Assembly (NCBI GenBank): GCA_002470275.1
Contig: DKNY01000065.1
Span: 6,337-58,643, forward strand
Source: Gammaproteobacteria bacterium UBA7376
GTDB taxonomy: Bacteria; Pseudomonadota; Gammaproteobacteria; Pseudomonadales; Azotimanducaceae
DNA length: 52,307 nt
Reading direction: 5' to 3'
Part shown: positions 26,090 to 33,415 of the stretch, piece after piece
Position numbering within the stretch: position 1 is the stretch's first letter
Layout: each line of letters starts with the position of its first letter
The notes under the pieces: model-generated
Told to the model about the DNA's origin: nothing
The model's input: only the letters and a program-made list of their open reading frames with translations
Database searches by the model: none
Made by a program: the position numbers and the translations under genes

Positions 26090-27290
26090 ACTTCCCGCAA
26101 AATTATTGGAAACGCCCGAAGGGGCTCGAGCAAATCAAATTTTGCGTACCTGTGTGCACTGTGGCTTTTGTAATGCGGCCTGTCCCACCTATCGACTGAC
26201 CGGGGATGAGCTAGATGGTCCACGCGGGCGAATTTATTTGATCAAGGAACTGCTAGAGGCCGGACAAAACACTGAGCGGGCCACTCACCACCTTGATCGC
26301 TGCCTCACCTGCCGCGCCTGTGAGACAGTCTGCCCTTCTGGCGTCGCCTACGGTGAGCTAGCGGAAATCGCGCGAGATCGTCTCGGTCCTTCCCGGGCCG
26401 GCCTATCGGGTTTCCTCCGCGGCATGCTTCGGTGGCTTGTGCCCGAGGCATCCCGTCTACGTTTTTGGGCCCGACTCGGTCGGCCCTTTAAGCGGTTTTT
26501 GCCCACGCCGCTGGCTGAACAAATTCCCGTGAACCTAGGAAAGACCCTCGATCCCACCACGGATAAACTTCATGAGCGCGGGTTTGCCAAGCGCGTGATT
26601 CTGCTTCAGGGCTGTGCGCAGCAGGTCGCCACCGCCGAGGTGAATCTAGCCCTGCAGCGCCTATTGGCCCGTCGTGGGATTGGTGTTTTGCTGGTTTCGG
26701 AAGAGGGCTGCTGTGGCGCATTGAATCAACATCTGGGCGCCAAAGAGCAAGCACTTGCCGAGATGCGACGCAATGTGGAGAGAATCTATCCTATGCTACG
26801 CCACGCGGAAGCCGTTATCTCCACTGCCTCCGGGTGCGGGGTGACCGTGAAAGACTATGCGAGGCTCCTAGCCCATGACTCGGCCTACGCCGAGCGTGCC
26901 GCTGCGGTTGCCGAGCAAACCCTGGATATCGGCGAATACCTTGATCGTGAGCGCTTGACTTTCACCGCCGCAGAGCGCGGCGCAAAGGTCGCCTGGCATC
27001 CTCCCTGCACGCTGCAGCATGGGCAGGGTAAGGGGGCGGAGGTTGAAAGTCTGTTGATCCGGGCGGGCTACGAGCTAGTGCCGGTGGTGGATCGTGAACT
27101 GTGCTGCGGTGCTGCGGGCACCTACGCCGTCCTACAGAGCAGAATGGCCAGTCAGTTACGCCGCCAAAAGCTTGATAACCTCATGGCTGAGGGGCCGGAT
27201 ATTATTGCTACCGCAAATGTGGGTTGTCAGACCCACTTGGCAGCTGCCGAGAAACTTCCCGTTAGGCACTGGATCGAACTCCTGAACTAA
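26079..27290 (+). CDS. glcF: Glycolate oxidase iron-sulfur subunit GlcF
   Basis: The 403-residue electron-transfer subunit (407 in E. coli). Two ferredoxin-type [4Fe-4S] motifs, CVHCGFCNAACPTY and CLTCRACETVCPSG, lie in the first 100 residues; two CCG domains follow (EEGCCGALNQHLG and ELCCGAAGTYAV), typical of quinone-linked 2-hydroxyacid dehydrogenases. The ATG at 26079 lies within the last codons of glcE. The frame is open further upstream, to 25941, but that part is the shadow of glcE. Confidence 0.93.
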   Translation: METKLPAKLLETPEGARANQILRTCVHCGFCNAACPTYRLTGDELDGPRGRIYLIKELLEAGQNTERATHHLDRCLTCRACETVCPSGVAYGELAEIARDRLGPSRAGLSGFLRGMLRWLVPEASRLRFWARLGRPFKRFLPTPLAEQIPVNLGKTLDPTTDKLHERGFAKRVILLQGCAQQVATAEVNLALQRLLARRGIGVLLVSEEGCCGALNQHLGAKEQALAEMRRNVERIYPMLRHAEAVISTASGCGVTVKDYARLLAHDSAYAERAAAVAEQTLDIGEYLDRERLTFTAAERGAKVAWHPPCTLQHGQGKGAEVESLLIRAGYELVPVVDRELCCGAAGTYAVLQSRMASQLRRQKLDNLMAEGPDIIATANVGCQTHLAAAEKLPVRHWIELLN

Positions 27291-27321
27291 CCTATTCTCG
27301 TCTGCGGCGAGAGGAGGGAAG

Positions 27322-28608
27322 ATGGAAAGAGATTGGCAGGTCAACCCGCGCGACTACGGATTTTTGATGTTTCTAACGTTGCTTAACGTGATGAACTTTA
27401 TTGATCGACAGCTGCTTGCCAGTTTCGCGAACTGGATCGTACCTGAGCTTGGGCTGACGGACACGGAGTTTGGTCTCCTCACGGGTCTGATCTTCATCAT
27501 TTTTTATTCCCTAGCGGGCCTATTTATGGGCGTGCTTGCGGACAAGGTTAATCGAACGCGACTGATTGCTGCAGGTCTCGGCCTTTGGAGCGCACTCACT
27601 GCCCTATCCGGGATGGCTAAGGGCTTTGTCAGTCTGGCGATCCCGCGACTCTTTATCGGTGTGGGTGAATCCATCATGACACCTACAGCCATGTCGTTGC
27701 TGGCGGACCGCTTTCCACCGGCGCGTTTGGGATTTGCCTCTGGGACCTACTACATGGGCGTGCCCATCGGTATTGCCGCGAGTCTTTTTGTGGTCGCCTA
27801 CCTGGAGCCGCTGCTGGGCTGGCGCGGATGTTTTTATGCGTTGGGCGGGTTCGGTCTGCTGCTGGCGCTCATCATGCTCACCATGAAGGAGACGCCACGA
27901 CGACACGAAGTTGATGCGTCCTCTACCGAGAAGCCCTCGGTGCGTGAAATAATGAAGATTCTGCTGTCGGCACTTCGCAATTCGCCCGCGCTAACCATGA
28001 CAATTTGCGGCGGTGTGGCCTTTCATTTTGTCCTTGGGGCTGCAGTGTTCGAGCAGCTTTGGTTCGTGCAGGAGCGTGATTTCGATCGTTCTGAAATCGC
28101 AGAATTGAGCGGGTGGTTGGCCTTCTTTGGGGGGCTTGCCGGAAACCTGTTCGGTGGAATAGGGGGCGATGTCTTTTTGCGTAGAACCGGGGTGGGCCGG
28201 CCGATGTTTCTTTTCTGGGTGATTGCGGTGCTGACGCCTGTCAGTCTAGCCTACCGCCTGGTCGATCCCGATTCGATTGTGTTTTTGGTGGGTATTTTCA
28301 TTGGATACTTCCAGCTGGGCTGTTTTTTCGGGCCCACGTTTGCCACGGTTCAAGAACTCGTTCCACCACAGATACGCGGTACGGTGGTTGCTTTTTTCAT
28401 CCTCGCCTTGAACTTTGTGGGTATCGGCATTGGCGTGACCGGTGCCGGCTTTGCTATTGATTGGATGCGGGCGTCCGGTGTGGCGTCGCCCTATACCATG
28501 ACGCTGGTCGTTTTCACCCTGATTTCTATGCTCGCGCTGCCGCTTTTTTACCTGGCTGGCAGGCGTTATAAGCAAGATCGTGCCGCCCTTTACGAAAGCA
28601 TGAAATGA
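27322..28608 (+). CDS. MFS transporter, Spinster-like
   Basis: A 428-residue, 12-helix MFS protein. The opening LLNVMNFIDRQLLASFANWI, LADKVNRTRLI motif A (about residues 72-82) and GVGESIMTPTAMSLLADRFPP are the signature of the Spinster-related MFS branch common in bacteria that degrade organic acids and lipids. A strong GAGGAGGG site precedes the ATG. It begins 31 nt after glcF, so it could be co-transcribed and import glycolate or another organic acid; that link is inference. Confidence 0.85.
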   Translation: MERDWQVNPRDYGFLMFLTLLNVMNFIDRQLLASFANWIVPELGLTDTEFGLLTGLIFIIFYSLAGLFMGVLADKVNRTRLIAAGLGLWSALTALSGMAKGFVSLAIPRLFIGVGESIMTPTAMSLLADRFPPARLGFASGTYYMGVPIGIAASLFVVAYLEPLLGWRGCFYALGGFGLLLALIMLTMKETPRRHEVDASSTEKPSVREIMKILLSALRNSPALTMTICGGVAFHFVLGAAVFEQLWFVQERDFDRSEIAELSGWLAFFGGLAGNLFGGIGGDVFLRRTGVGRPMFLFWVIAVLTPVSLAYRLVDPDSIVFLVGIFIGYFQLGCFFGPTFATVQELVPPQIRGTVVAFFILALNFVGIGIGVTGAGFAIDWMRASGVASPYTMTLVVFTLISMLALPLFYLAGRRYKQDRAALYESMK

Positions 28609-28637
28609 GCCGAGTTAAGGCGGAATACCGTCTGGGC

Positions 28638-30245
28638 TTAGTTAGCGCCAACCAGGCGTGCCTGACTGATGGTCACGCTGACGCGCCCCTCACTGGGTTC
28701 TGCAGCCGTGGCTAAACCGCGCGTCTGCTGTGGGGGTACGTGAGCTATTCGTCGCTGCAGCGCCACAGGCTGCCCTCGCTGATCAATGTAGCGAATCGAC
28801 AACAGCACATCCCGGAAACTGCGGGTAGACGTATTGGTCACCTCAACCAGAATGCGGCCTGCATTGTCTAAACCGGTTCGAGTTCGTAAATAGGCCCCCG
28901 GGTTTTTCGCCACCCTTAATCCCATCAAAGAAGTCAGGGCGGCCTGTCCCGTGGCCCCGGTGTCTCTTGCTGCTTCCGCAAAATAACGTTCTGCCGCTTC
29001 GCTACGTCCCTCGCGTTGCGCGATGTTGCCCATGGCGTAGTAGGCCTCTGCAGTCGGTAAGAGCTCGATGCTGCGGCCGAGTTGGCGTTTTGCCGGGCCG
29101 AACTGATTGAGCCGTTGGTAGACCAGGCCGCTTTGTAAGTGTGGGTAGAAGAACCCGTCTGCAACGTCGATGGAGCGTTCGTACGCGGCCAATGCCTCTT
29201 CTTTTCTGTCCTGGCGCATGTCGATATCGCCCAGGAGAGCGTGAAAGAGGTATTCGTTGGGCTCCTGGGAGATGGCGTCGTTGATGAGGCGGCGAGCGGC
29301 CTGGGTGCGACCGTCAGACAACATTTTTTTCGCCTCTTGGTAATCTTGGTAGGCCGGTGCGGTTTTCCGAAGGTGAGCGGTTGCCTGTTGGTAACGTTGC
29401 GTTCCCATCCTGCCCCCTGTCGGGAGGCGCTCGGCATAGGCGGTATTGGCGGCCAAACGCTCTCGTGACGGCGGGTGCGAGGCGAACCATTTCTCCAACC
29501 CTGTTGGCGATTGAGATTCTGATAATTCGACAAAGGTGCGCTGTAGCGCTACGGCCCCCTGGGGGTCGTAGCCCGCCCGAGCCATGTAATCCATTCCGTA
29601 GATATCGGCTTCTCGTTCTGCCTCCCGCCCATAGCCAGCATTGACCAAGGTAGCCCCTAGGCCTGCACCAAGCACCGCTATTTGCCCGTATGCACTGTCC
29701 TCCATGGCCAAGCCAGTAGCTGCGGTTGCAGCGCTGAGGAGTGCGCTTCGCTGCACGTTCTGCACGCCATGACGCGCTGCAGCATGGACGACCTCATGGC
29801 TTAGCACGGCGGCCAGCTCCGCTTCAGAGGACAGTTCTGTGAGCAGACCTCGATTGATCGCTATCTTTCCCCCAGGCAGGGCCCATGCATTGGGCGTGCT
29901 GTCGTTGAGGACAACGAATTCATAGGGTAATTGCCGATCGCTCACCTCGGCAATGCGACGACCGACTTCCGCGACATAGCGCTGAACCTCCGGGTCAGCA
30001 ACGTACTGTCCCCCTTGGGACTGTTGGGCCGGGAGGTATTGGTTTCTTCCGGTATTCAGTTCCCAGGCTTCAGAAACCAGACTGAGCTCGTTTTTTCCGG
30101 TTACTGGATTGGTGGCGCAGCCGCTTAGGGCCAGCGTGCTGGCGGCGGCAAGCAGGGCGACGCGCTGCCAAATTGAACTCAGCGGTGCCCTCCAAGGACG
30201 TAAGCGGTCCAGCGTTGCGTCGGCTTGCAGGCTAAAACGAATCAT
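28638..30245 (-). CDS. Lipoprotein M48 metalloprotease with TPR domain
   Basis: A 535-residue BepA/LoiP-like zinc protease anchored as a lipoprotein. LALSGC places the lipidated cysteine at residue 43, after a long 28-residue n-region. The metal motif HEVVH (150-154) and the third-ligand region EREADIYGMDYM (about 208) are intact; TPR repeats run from about 300 to 440, followed by a beta-rich C-terminal domain of about 90 residues that ordinary BepA lacks. ATG 30245 is used; 30278 would add 11 residues. It overlaps the TPR lipoprotein gene upstream by at least 14 nt, implying a common transcript. It probably works in envelope protein quality control. Confidence 0.82.
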   Translation of the reverse strand: MIRFSLQADATLDRLRPWRAPLSSIWQRVALLAAASTLALSGCATNPVTGKNELSLVSEAWELNTGRNQYLPAQQSQGGQYVADPEVQRYVAEVGRRIAEVSDRQLPYEFVVLNDSTPNAWALPGGKIAINRGLLTELSSEAELAAVLSHEVVHAAARHGVQNVQRSALLSAATAATGLAMEDSAYGQIAVLGAGLGATLVNAGYGREAEREADIYGMDYMARAGYDPQGAVALQRTFVELSESQSPTGLEKWFASHPPSRERLAANTAYAERLPTGGRMGTQRYQQATAHLRKTAPAYQDYQEAKKMLSDGRTQAARRLINDAISQEPNEYLFHALLGDIDMRQDRKEEALAAYERSIDVADGFFYPHLQSGLVYQRLNQFGPAKRQLGRSIELLPTAEAYYAMGNIAQREGRSEAAERYFAEAARDTGATGQAALTSLMGLRVAKNPGAYLRTRTGLDNAGRILVEVTNTSTRSFRDVLLSIRYIDQRGQPVALQRRIAHVPPQQTRGLATAAEPSEGRVSVTISQARLVGAN

Positions 30246-30693
30246 AGCGACGGCGTAGAGATGAGGCCTCTTTGACATCTCCCGATGCTTCTAGAACGTC
30301 TGCTAGCTGGAGCCAGGCCTGGGTCGCCTTGAGCGAGTTGGCTGCGGCCAGGGCAATGGCTTTCCGTGCATGCTGCATAGCATTGCCCAAGTTACCCTCA
30401 GCCAAGTGTGCGGCGCTCAGACGCGTCCACAGCAGTGGTTCTCTAGGCTCAATGCGAATCGCCCGTTCCAGCAGGCCGATGGCCTGACTGGGCGACGGCG
30501 CCGCATCTGCTCTGGTGAGCAGTACCTGAGCGGCCTCGCTGCGCGGAGGCTGGACGGCTACCTTTGCAGGGGCCGTTGGCCGTGCGCTGTCTCTGGGCGC
30601 AGCAGAGCCGTCCTGGGGTCGCGGAGGTGGGCTAGTGGCACAGCCTGCGATGAGGGACAGGATGAGAGAAATGAGCAGGCCATAAACGCGCAT
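30232..30693 (-). CDS. Small TPR lipoprotein
   Basis: A 153-residue protein with signal sequence and lipobox SLIAGC (lipidated Cys18), a proline-rich linker (about 22-50) and two to three TPR-like helix pairs, for example LLERAIRIEPREPLLWTRLSAAHLAEGN. It lies 10 nt downstream of PBP1b and overlaps the M48 protease gene. The architecture recalls small lipoproteins that link PBP1b to the outer membrane, but I do not recognise a named family, and no LpoB domain is evident. Confidence 0.75.
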   Translation of the reverse strand: MRVYGLLISLILSLIAGCATSPPPRPQDGSAAPRDSARPTAPAKVAVQPPRSEAAQVLLTRADAAPSPSQAIGLLERAIRIEPREPLLWTRLSAAHLAEGNLGNAMQHARKAIALAAANSLKATQAWLQLADVLEASGDVKEASSLRRRYDSF

Positions 30694-30703
30694 GTGCTAC
30701 CCC

Positions 30704-33082
30704 CTATGGATCGTCATTATTGCCAAACAAGGCGCGTAAGCGGCGGCCGAATCCCGGCTTGAGCCCGCAGCCCGCCTTGACGGATAAAGTATCAGGCTGG
30801 CGGATGGGTAACTCAACAACATCTGCACATTTTTCATTGGCTCTCAGGCCGGTGAGATATTCGATGGGGACTAAGGTCTGGGTCTCGGAAGGCTGCAGGG
30901 CAGCTGGCGGGATTTGTTGCTGCAGCGCATCCCAGATTCTAAGCGCGCCTGATGATCCCGTTAGCCCCATGGGTTTATTGTCATCGCGTCCTACCCAAAC
31001 CACAGCCAGCGATCGGCTGTCGAAGCCAGCGAACCAGCTGTCTCGGTTGTCGTTGGTGGTTCCCGTCTTGCCGGCGATCCCGGCCTGAGCGTAGGACGAG
31101 GCGCGACCGGTGCCGCGACGCATCACCACTTCGAGCCCTCGATTCAAGCTGTTGACGACGCCGGAGTCTATGGTCTGGTCTAGCTGGAAAGGGTAGTGGG
31201 AAAGTGGCCTGTTTTCCTCATCCAGCACGGTGATCACCGATTTGGGCGGTGTTCGAAAACCAGCGCTAGCGAAATTGCCATAGAGCTCGGCAAGTTGAAG
31301 GGGTGACATGGATTCTGCGCCAAGGAAAAAAGATGGGTAGCGGTTCCCAGGCGCTTCTCCAAGCAGGCGAGTAAAGGTTCGCTGAACCTCCAAAAGGCCA
31401 ACGCGTTGCCCTAAATCGATCATCGCTAAATTGAGCGACAGCGCCAAAGCACGGATTAGCGGCACATCGCCGCGCGTTTTGCCATCATAGTTCCTCGGGG
31501 ACCAGGGTGCGCTGCCGTCAGAGGTAAGGGTGATGGCCTCGTCCTTCACCAGGGAATGCCAGTCATAGCCTTGCTCCAAGGCGGTGAGCGCAATGACGGG
31601 CTTGATCACTGAACCCACCGGTCGCTTTGCGTTGAGGACACGATTAAATCCGTCGACCTGCCCCTTTCTGCCGCCAATCAAAGCGTGTACATCGCCTGTT
31701 TGCGTGTCCGTAACGATCATCGCGGCCTCAAGGCTCTGGTCTTCTAGGCCCCGATCTTTTTCGAGTCTGTCCAGGGTATCGCTCACCGCCCGCTGGGCGG
31801 CTTCCTGAATTTGCGGGCGCAGCGTGGTAAAGATTCGCAGGCCCTGAGTTCTGAGGTCTGCGGCGGAGTAGCGCTCGGTGAGTTCTGAACGAACCAGATC
31901 CATGAATCCTGGGTAGTAAGTGCCTCCCTCCCTTGAGTTGCGAGTGACGCCAAGGGGTGCGCCAATGGCATCCTGGTGCAGGCTGTTACTGATTAGTCCG
32001 TCGGCTAGGAAGGTATCGAGAATTCGATTGCGACGCCGAAGGGTTCTCTCGGGGTGGCGGAGGGGGTTGTAGTATGAGGGTCCCCGAATGATGCTGATAA
32101 GCGTTGCGATTTGGTCAACAGCCAGCTCATTTAGCGGCTTGTTAAAGTAGTACTGGGCACCAAGACCAAATCCATGAATAGCGCGTGCGCCATTCTGCCC
32201 TAGAAAGATTTCGTTGATGTAGGCGGTCAGCAGGTCTTCCTTGGTGAACCTCAACTCGAGAATGATGGACATGGCAAGTTCTCGCAGCTTGCGTTGGATA
32301 CTGCGTTCATTGGTCAGGAAGTAGCTTTTGACTAATTGCTGAGTCAGCGTGCTGCCCCCCTGTCGAGCTTCGCCACTGCGGAAATTGACCAGCGCCGCGC
32401 GCGCAATGCCGCTAATGCTGAAGCCGCGATGGGTATCAAACTCTCGATCCTCAACGGCTTTTAATCCCTGGGCTAAGAGTGGGGGCACCTCATCCGGGCG
32501 GAGGATCAGCCTATCCTCTCCATGCGAGGGGAAGAAGCTGCCAATAGTGGCTGGGTCAACGCGAATTAGGCCAATATTGCCGCCGCGCGGGTTTTTGATA
32601 TTGCTGATGCGATTGCCGGCAAAGGCGATACTTAGCCGCTGAGCCGGGCGGCGGGCATCTGCGAAGCTGAAGCCCCTAAGGTGAACCTGCAGGTCGGTAC
32701 GGCTCGTCCGATAGAGTCCGGGTACGTCAAGATGATCGCTGGCCCGGTAACCCAGGCGCTCAAGCTCGCTCACTAGCGCATCCTTGCCCAGCGGCCGTCC
32801 GGAGAAGAGCTCCAGCGGTTGTGCGTAAACCTGAGCTGGAATCGACCAACGGCGGCCTTCAAACGTTTTGGTGATCGTGCGGTCCAGGTAATAGGCGTAA
32901 CCGGCCAAGAGCAGAATAGCCAGCAGCGATATCCACAGAGCAATCTTGAGCAGCAGGGTGAACAGCAGGCGGAGCAACCTTCCCAGCAGGCCCGGCTTTT
33001 TGCCGCTAGGGCGCTTGCGGCCCTTCTTGGGCTTGGAGCGTGAAGCCGCTAGCCTAGGGATTGGCATCATGGTGATGGGCAT
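30704..33082 (-). CDS. mrcB: Bifunctional penicillin-binding protein 1B
   Basis: A 792-residue class A PBP that polymerises and cross-links peptidoglycan. A basic cytoplasmic N-terminus (1-35) and one membrane helix (about 36-66) are followed by a UB2H-like region (about 80-160), the glycosyltransferase domain with catalytic Glu211 in KAVEDREF and QGGSTLTQQLVK, and the transpeptidase domain with SVIK (Ser491), SLN (549-551) and KTG (672-674). The UB2H region and overall length point to PBP1b rather than PBP1a. Cys residues near the C-terminus (NEKCADV, AGCG) could form a disulfide. It heads a three-gene minus-strand group with two lipoproteins. Confidence 0.93.
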   Translation of the reverse strand: MPITMMPIPRLAASRSKPKKGRKRPSGKKPGLLGRLLRLLFTLLLKIALWISLLAILLLAGYAYYLDRTITKTFEGRRWSIPAQVYAQPLELFSGRPLGKDALVSELERLGYRASDHLDVPGLYRTSRTDLQVHLRGFSFADARRPAQRLSIAFAGNRISNIKNPRGGNIGLIRVDPATIGSFFPSHGEDRLILRPDEVPPLLAQGLKAVEDREFDTHRGFSISGIARAALVNFRSGEARQGGSTLTQQLVKSYFLTNERSIQRKLRELAMSIILELRFTKEDLLTAYINEIFLGQNGARAIHGFGLGAQYYFNKPLNELAVDQIATLISIIRGPSYYNPLRHPERTLRRRNRILDTFLADGLISNSLHQDAIGAPLGVTRNSREGGTYYPGFMDLVRSELTERYSAADLRTQGLRIFTTLRPQIQEAAQRAVSDTLDRLEKDRGLEDQSLEAAMIVTDTQTGDVHALIGGRKGQVDGFNRVLNAKRPVGSVIKPVIALTALEQGYDWHSLVKDEAITLTSDGSAPWSPRNYDGKTRGDVPLIRALALSLNLAMIDLGQRVGLLEVQRTFTRLLGEAPGNRYPSFFLGAESMSPLQLAELYGNFASAGFRTPPKSVITVLDEENRPLSHYPFQLDQTIDSGVVNSLNRGLEVVMRRGTGRASSYAQAGIAGKTGTTNDNRDSWFAGFDSRSLAVVWVGRDDNKPMGLTGSSGALRIWDALQQQIPPAALQPSETQTLVPIEYLTGLRANEKCADVVELPIRQPDTLSVKAGCGLKPGFGRRLRALFGNNDDP

Positions 33083-33227
33083 TCAAAGCTGGCATAGGTT
33101 GCAACGGGGATTCGCGAGATTGCAGATAGTTTAACCAAGCCCGACGGAGTTTGCTGCGTCCAGGTGGATGTGAGCTATTTTTCCATCAGTGAGTGGACAT
33201 CTGGGCATGAACCCAGCTATGGTTTGG

Positions 33228-33328
33228 TCACCTAAGGGGTGGCTTCGGCCTGAGATGCGTGGCGTCAATGTGATACCACGGGGACCCTTCGAACCTGATC
33301 CGGTCAGCACCGGCGTAGGGATAGGTGA
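33228..33328 (+). ncRNA. TPP riboswitch (THI element)
   Basis: The thiamine pyrophosphate aptamer is recognisable by its conserved blocks: CTGAGA at 33250-33255, ACCCTT at 33284-33289, GAACCTGATC at 33291-33300 and GGTCAGCACCGGCGTAGGG at 33302-33320. Closing helix P1 is formed by TCACCTA (33228-33234) with TAGGTGA (33322-33328), a perfect 7-bp match. It precedes a TonB-dependent receptor by 87 nt and should lower its expression when thiamine is plentiful. Confidence 0.95.
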
Positions 33329-33387
33329 TTGGATGGGCATGTAGGCCTTGTTCTTATCTAGAGCCAACCTGCAGCAGGCCCAGCCCA

Positions 33388-33410
33388 CCCTTAGGCAACT
33401 GCCTAAGGAG
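33388..33410 (+). promoter_or_regulatory. Ribosome-site sequestering hairpin of the TPP switch
   Basis: CCTTAGGC (33389-33396) and GCCTAAGG (33401-33408) form an 8-bp stem with an AACT loop. Its 3' arm contains most of the Shine-Dalgarno sequence TAAGGAG (33404-33410), five bases before ATG 33416. The 5' arm, as CCCTTAGG (33388-33395), is also exactly complementary to CCTAAGGG at 33231-33238 inside aptamer helices P1/P2. The two pairings exclude each other, giving translational control: bound TPP frees the sequestering arm, unbound RNA holds it away. Confidence 0.85.
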
Positions 33411-33415
33411 CAACA

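Larger units (their letters stand above)
33083..33415. other. Intergenic region with TPP riboswitch leader
   Basis: This 333-nt divergent region separates PBP1b from the TonB receptor. The part from 33228 onward is the riboswitch and its expression platform. The first 145 nt should hold both promoters; I see no clear -35/-10 pair, only a small stem-loop CTGGG-CATGAA-CCCAG at 33201-33216. A reading frame on the minus strand across 33131-33445 has no protein-like features. Confidence 0.6.
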
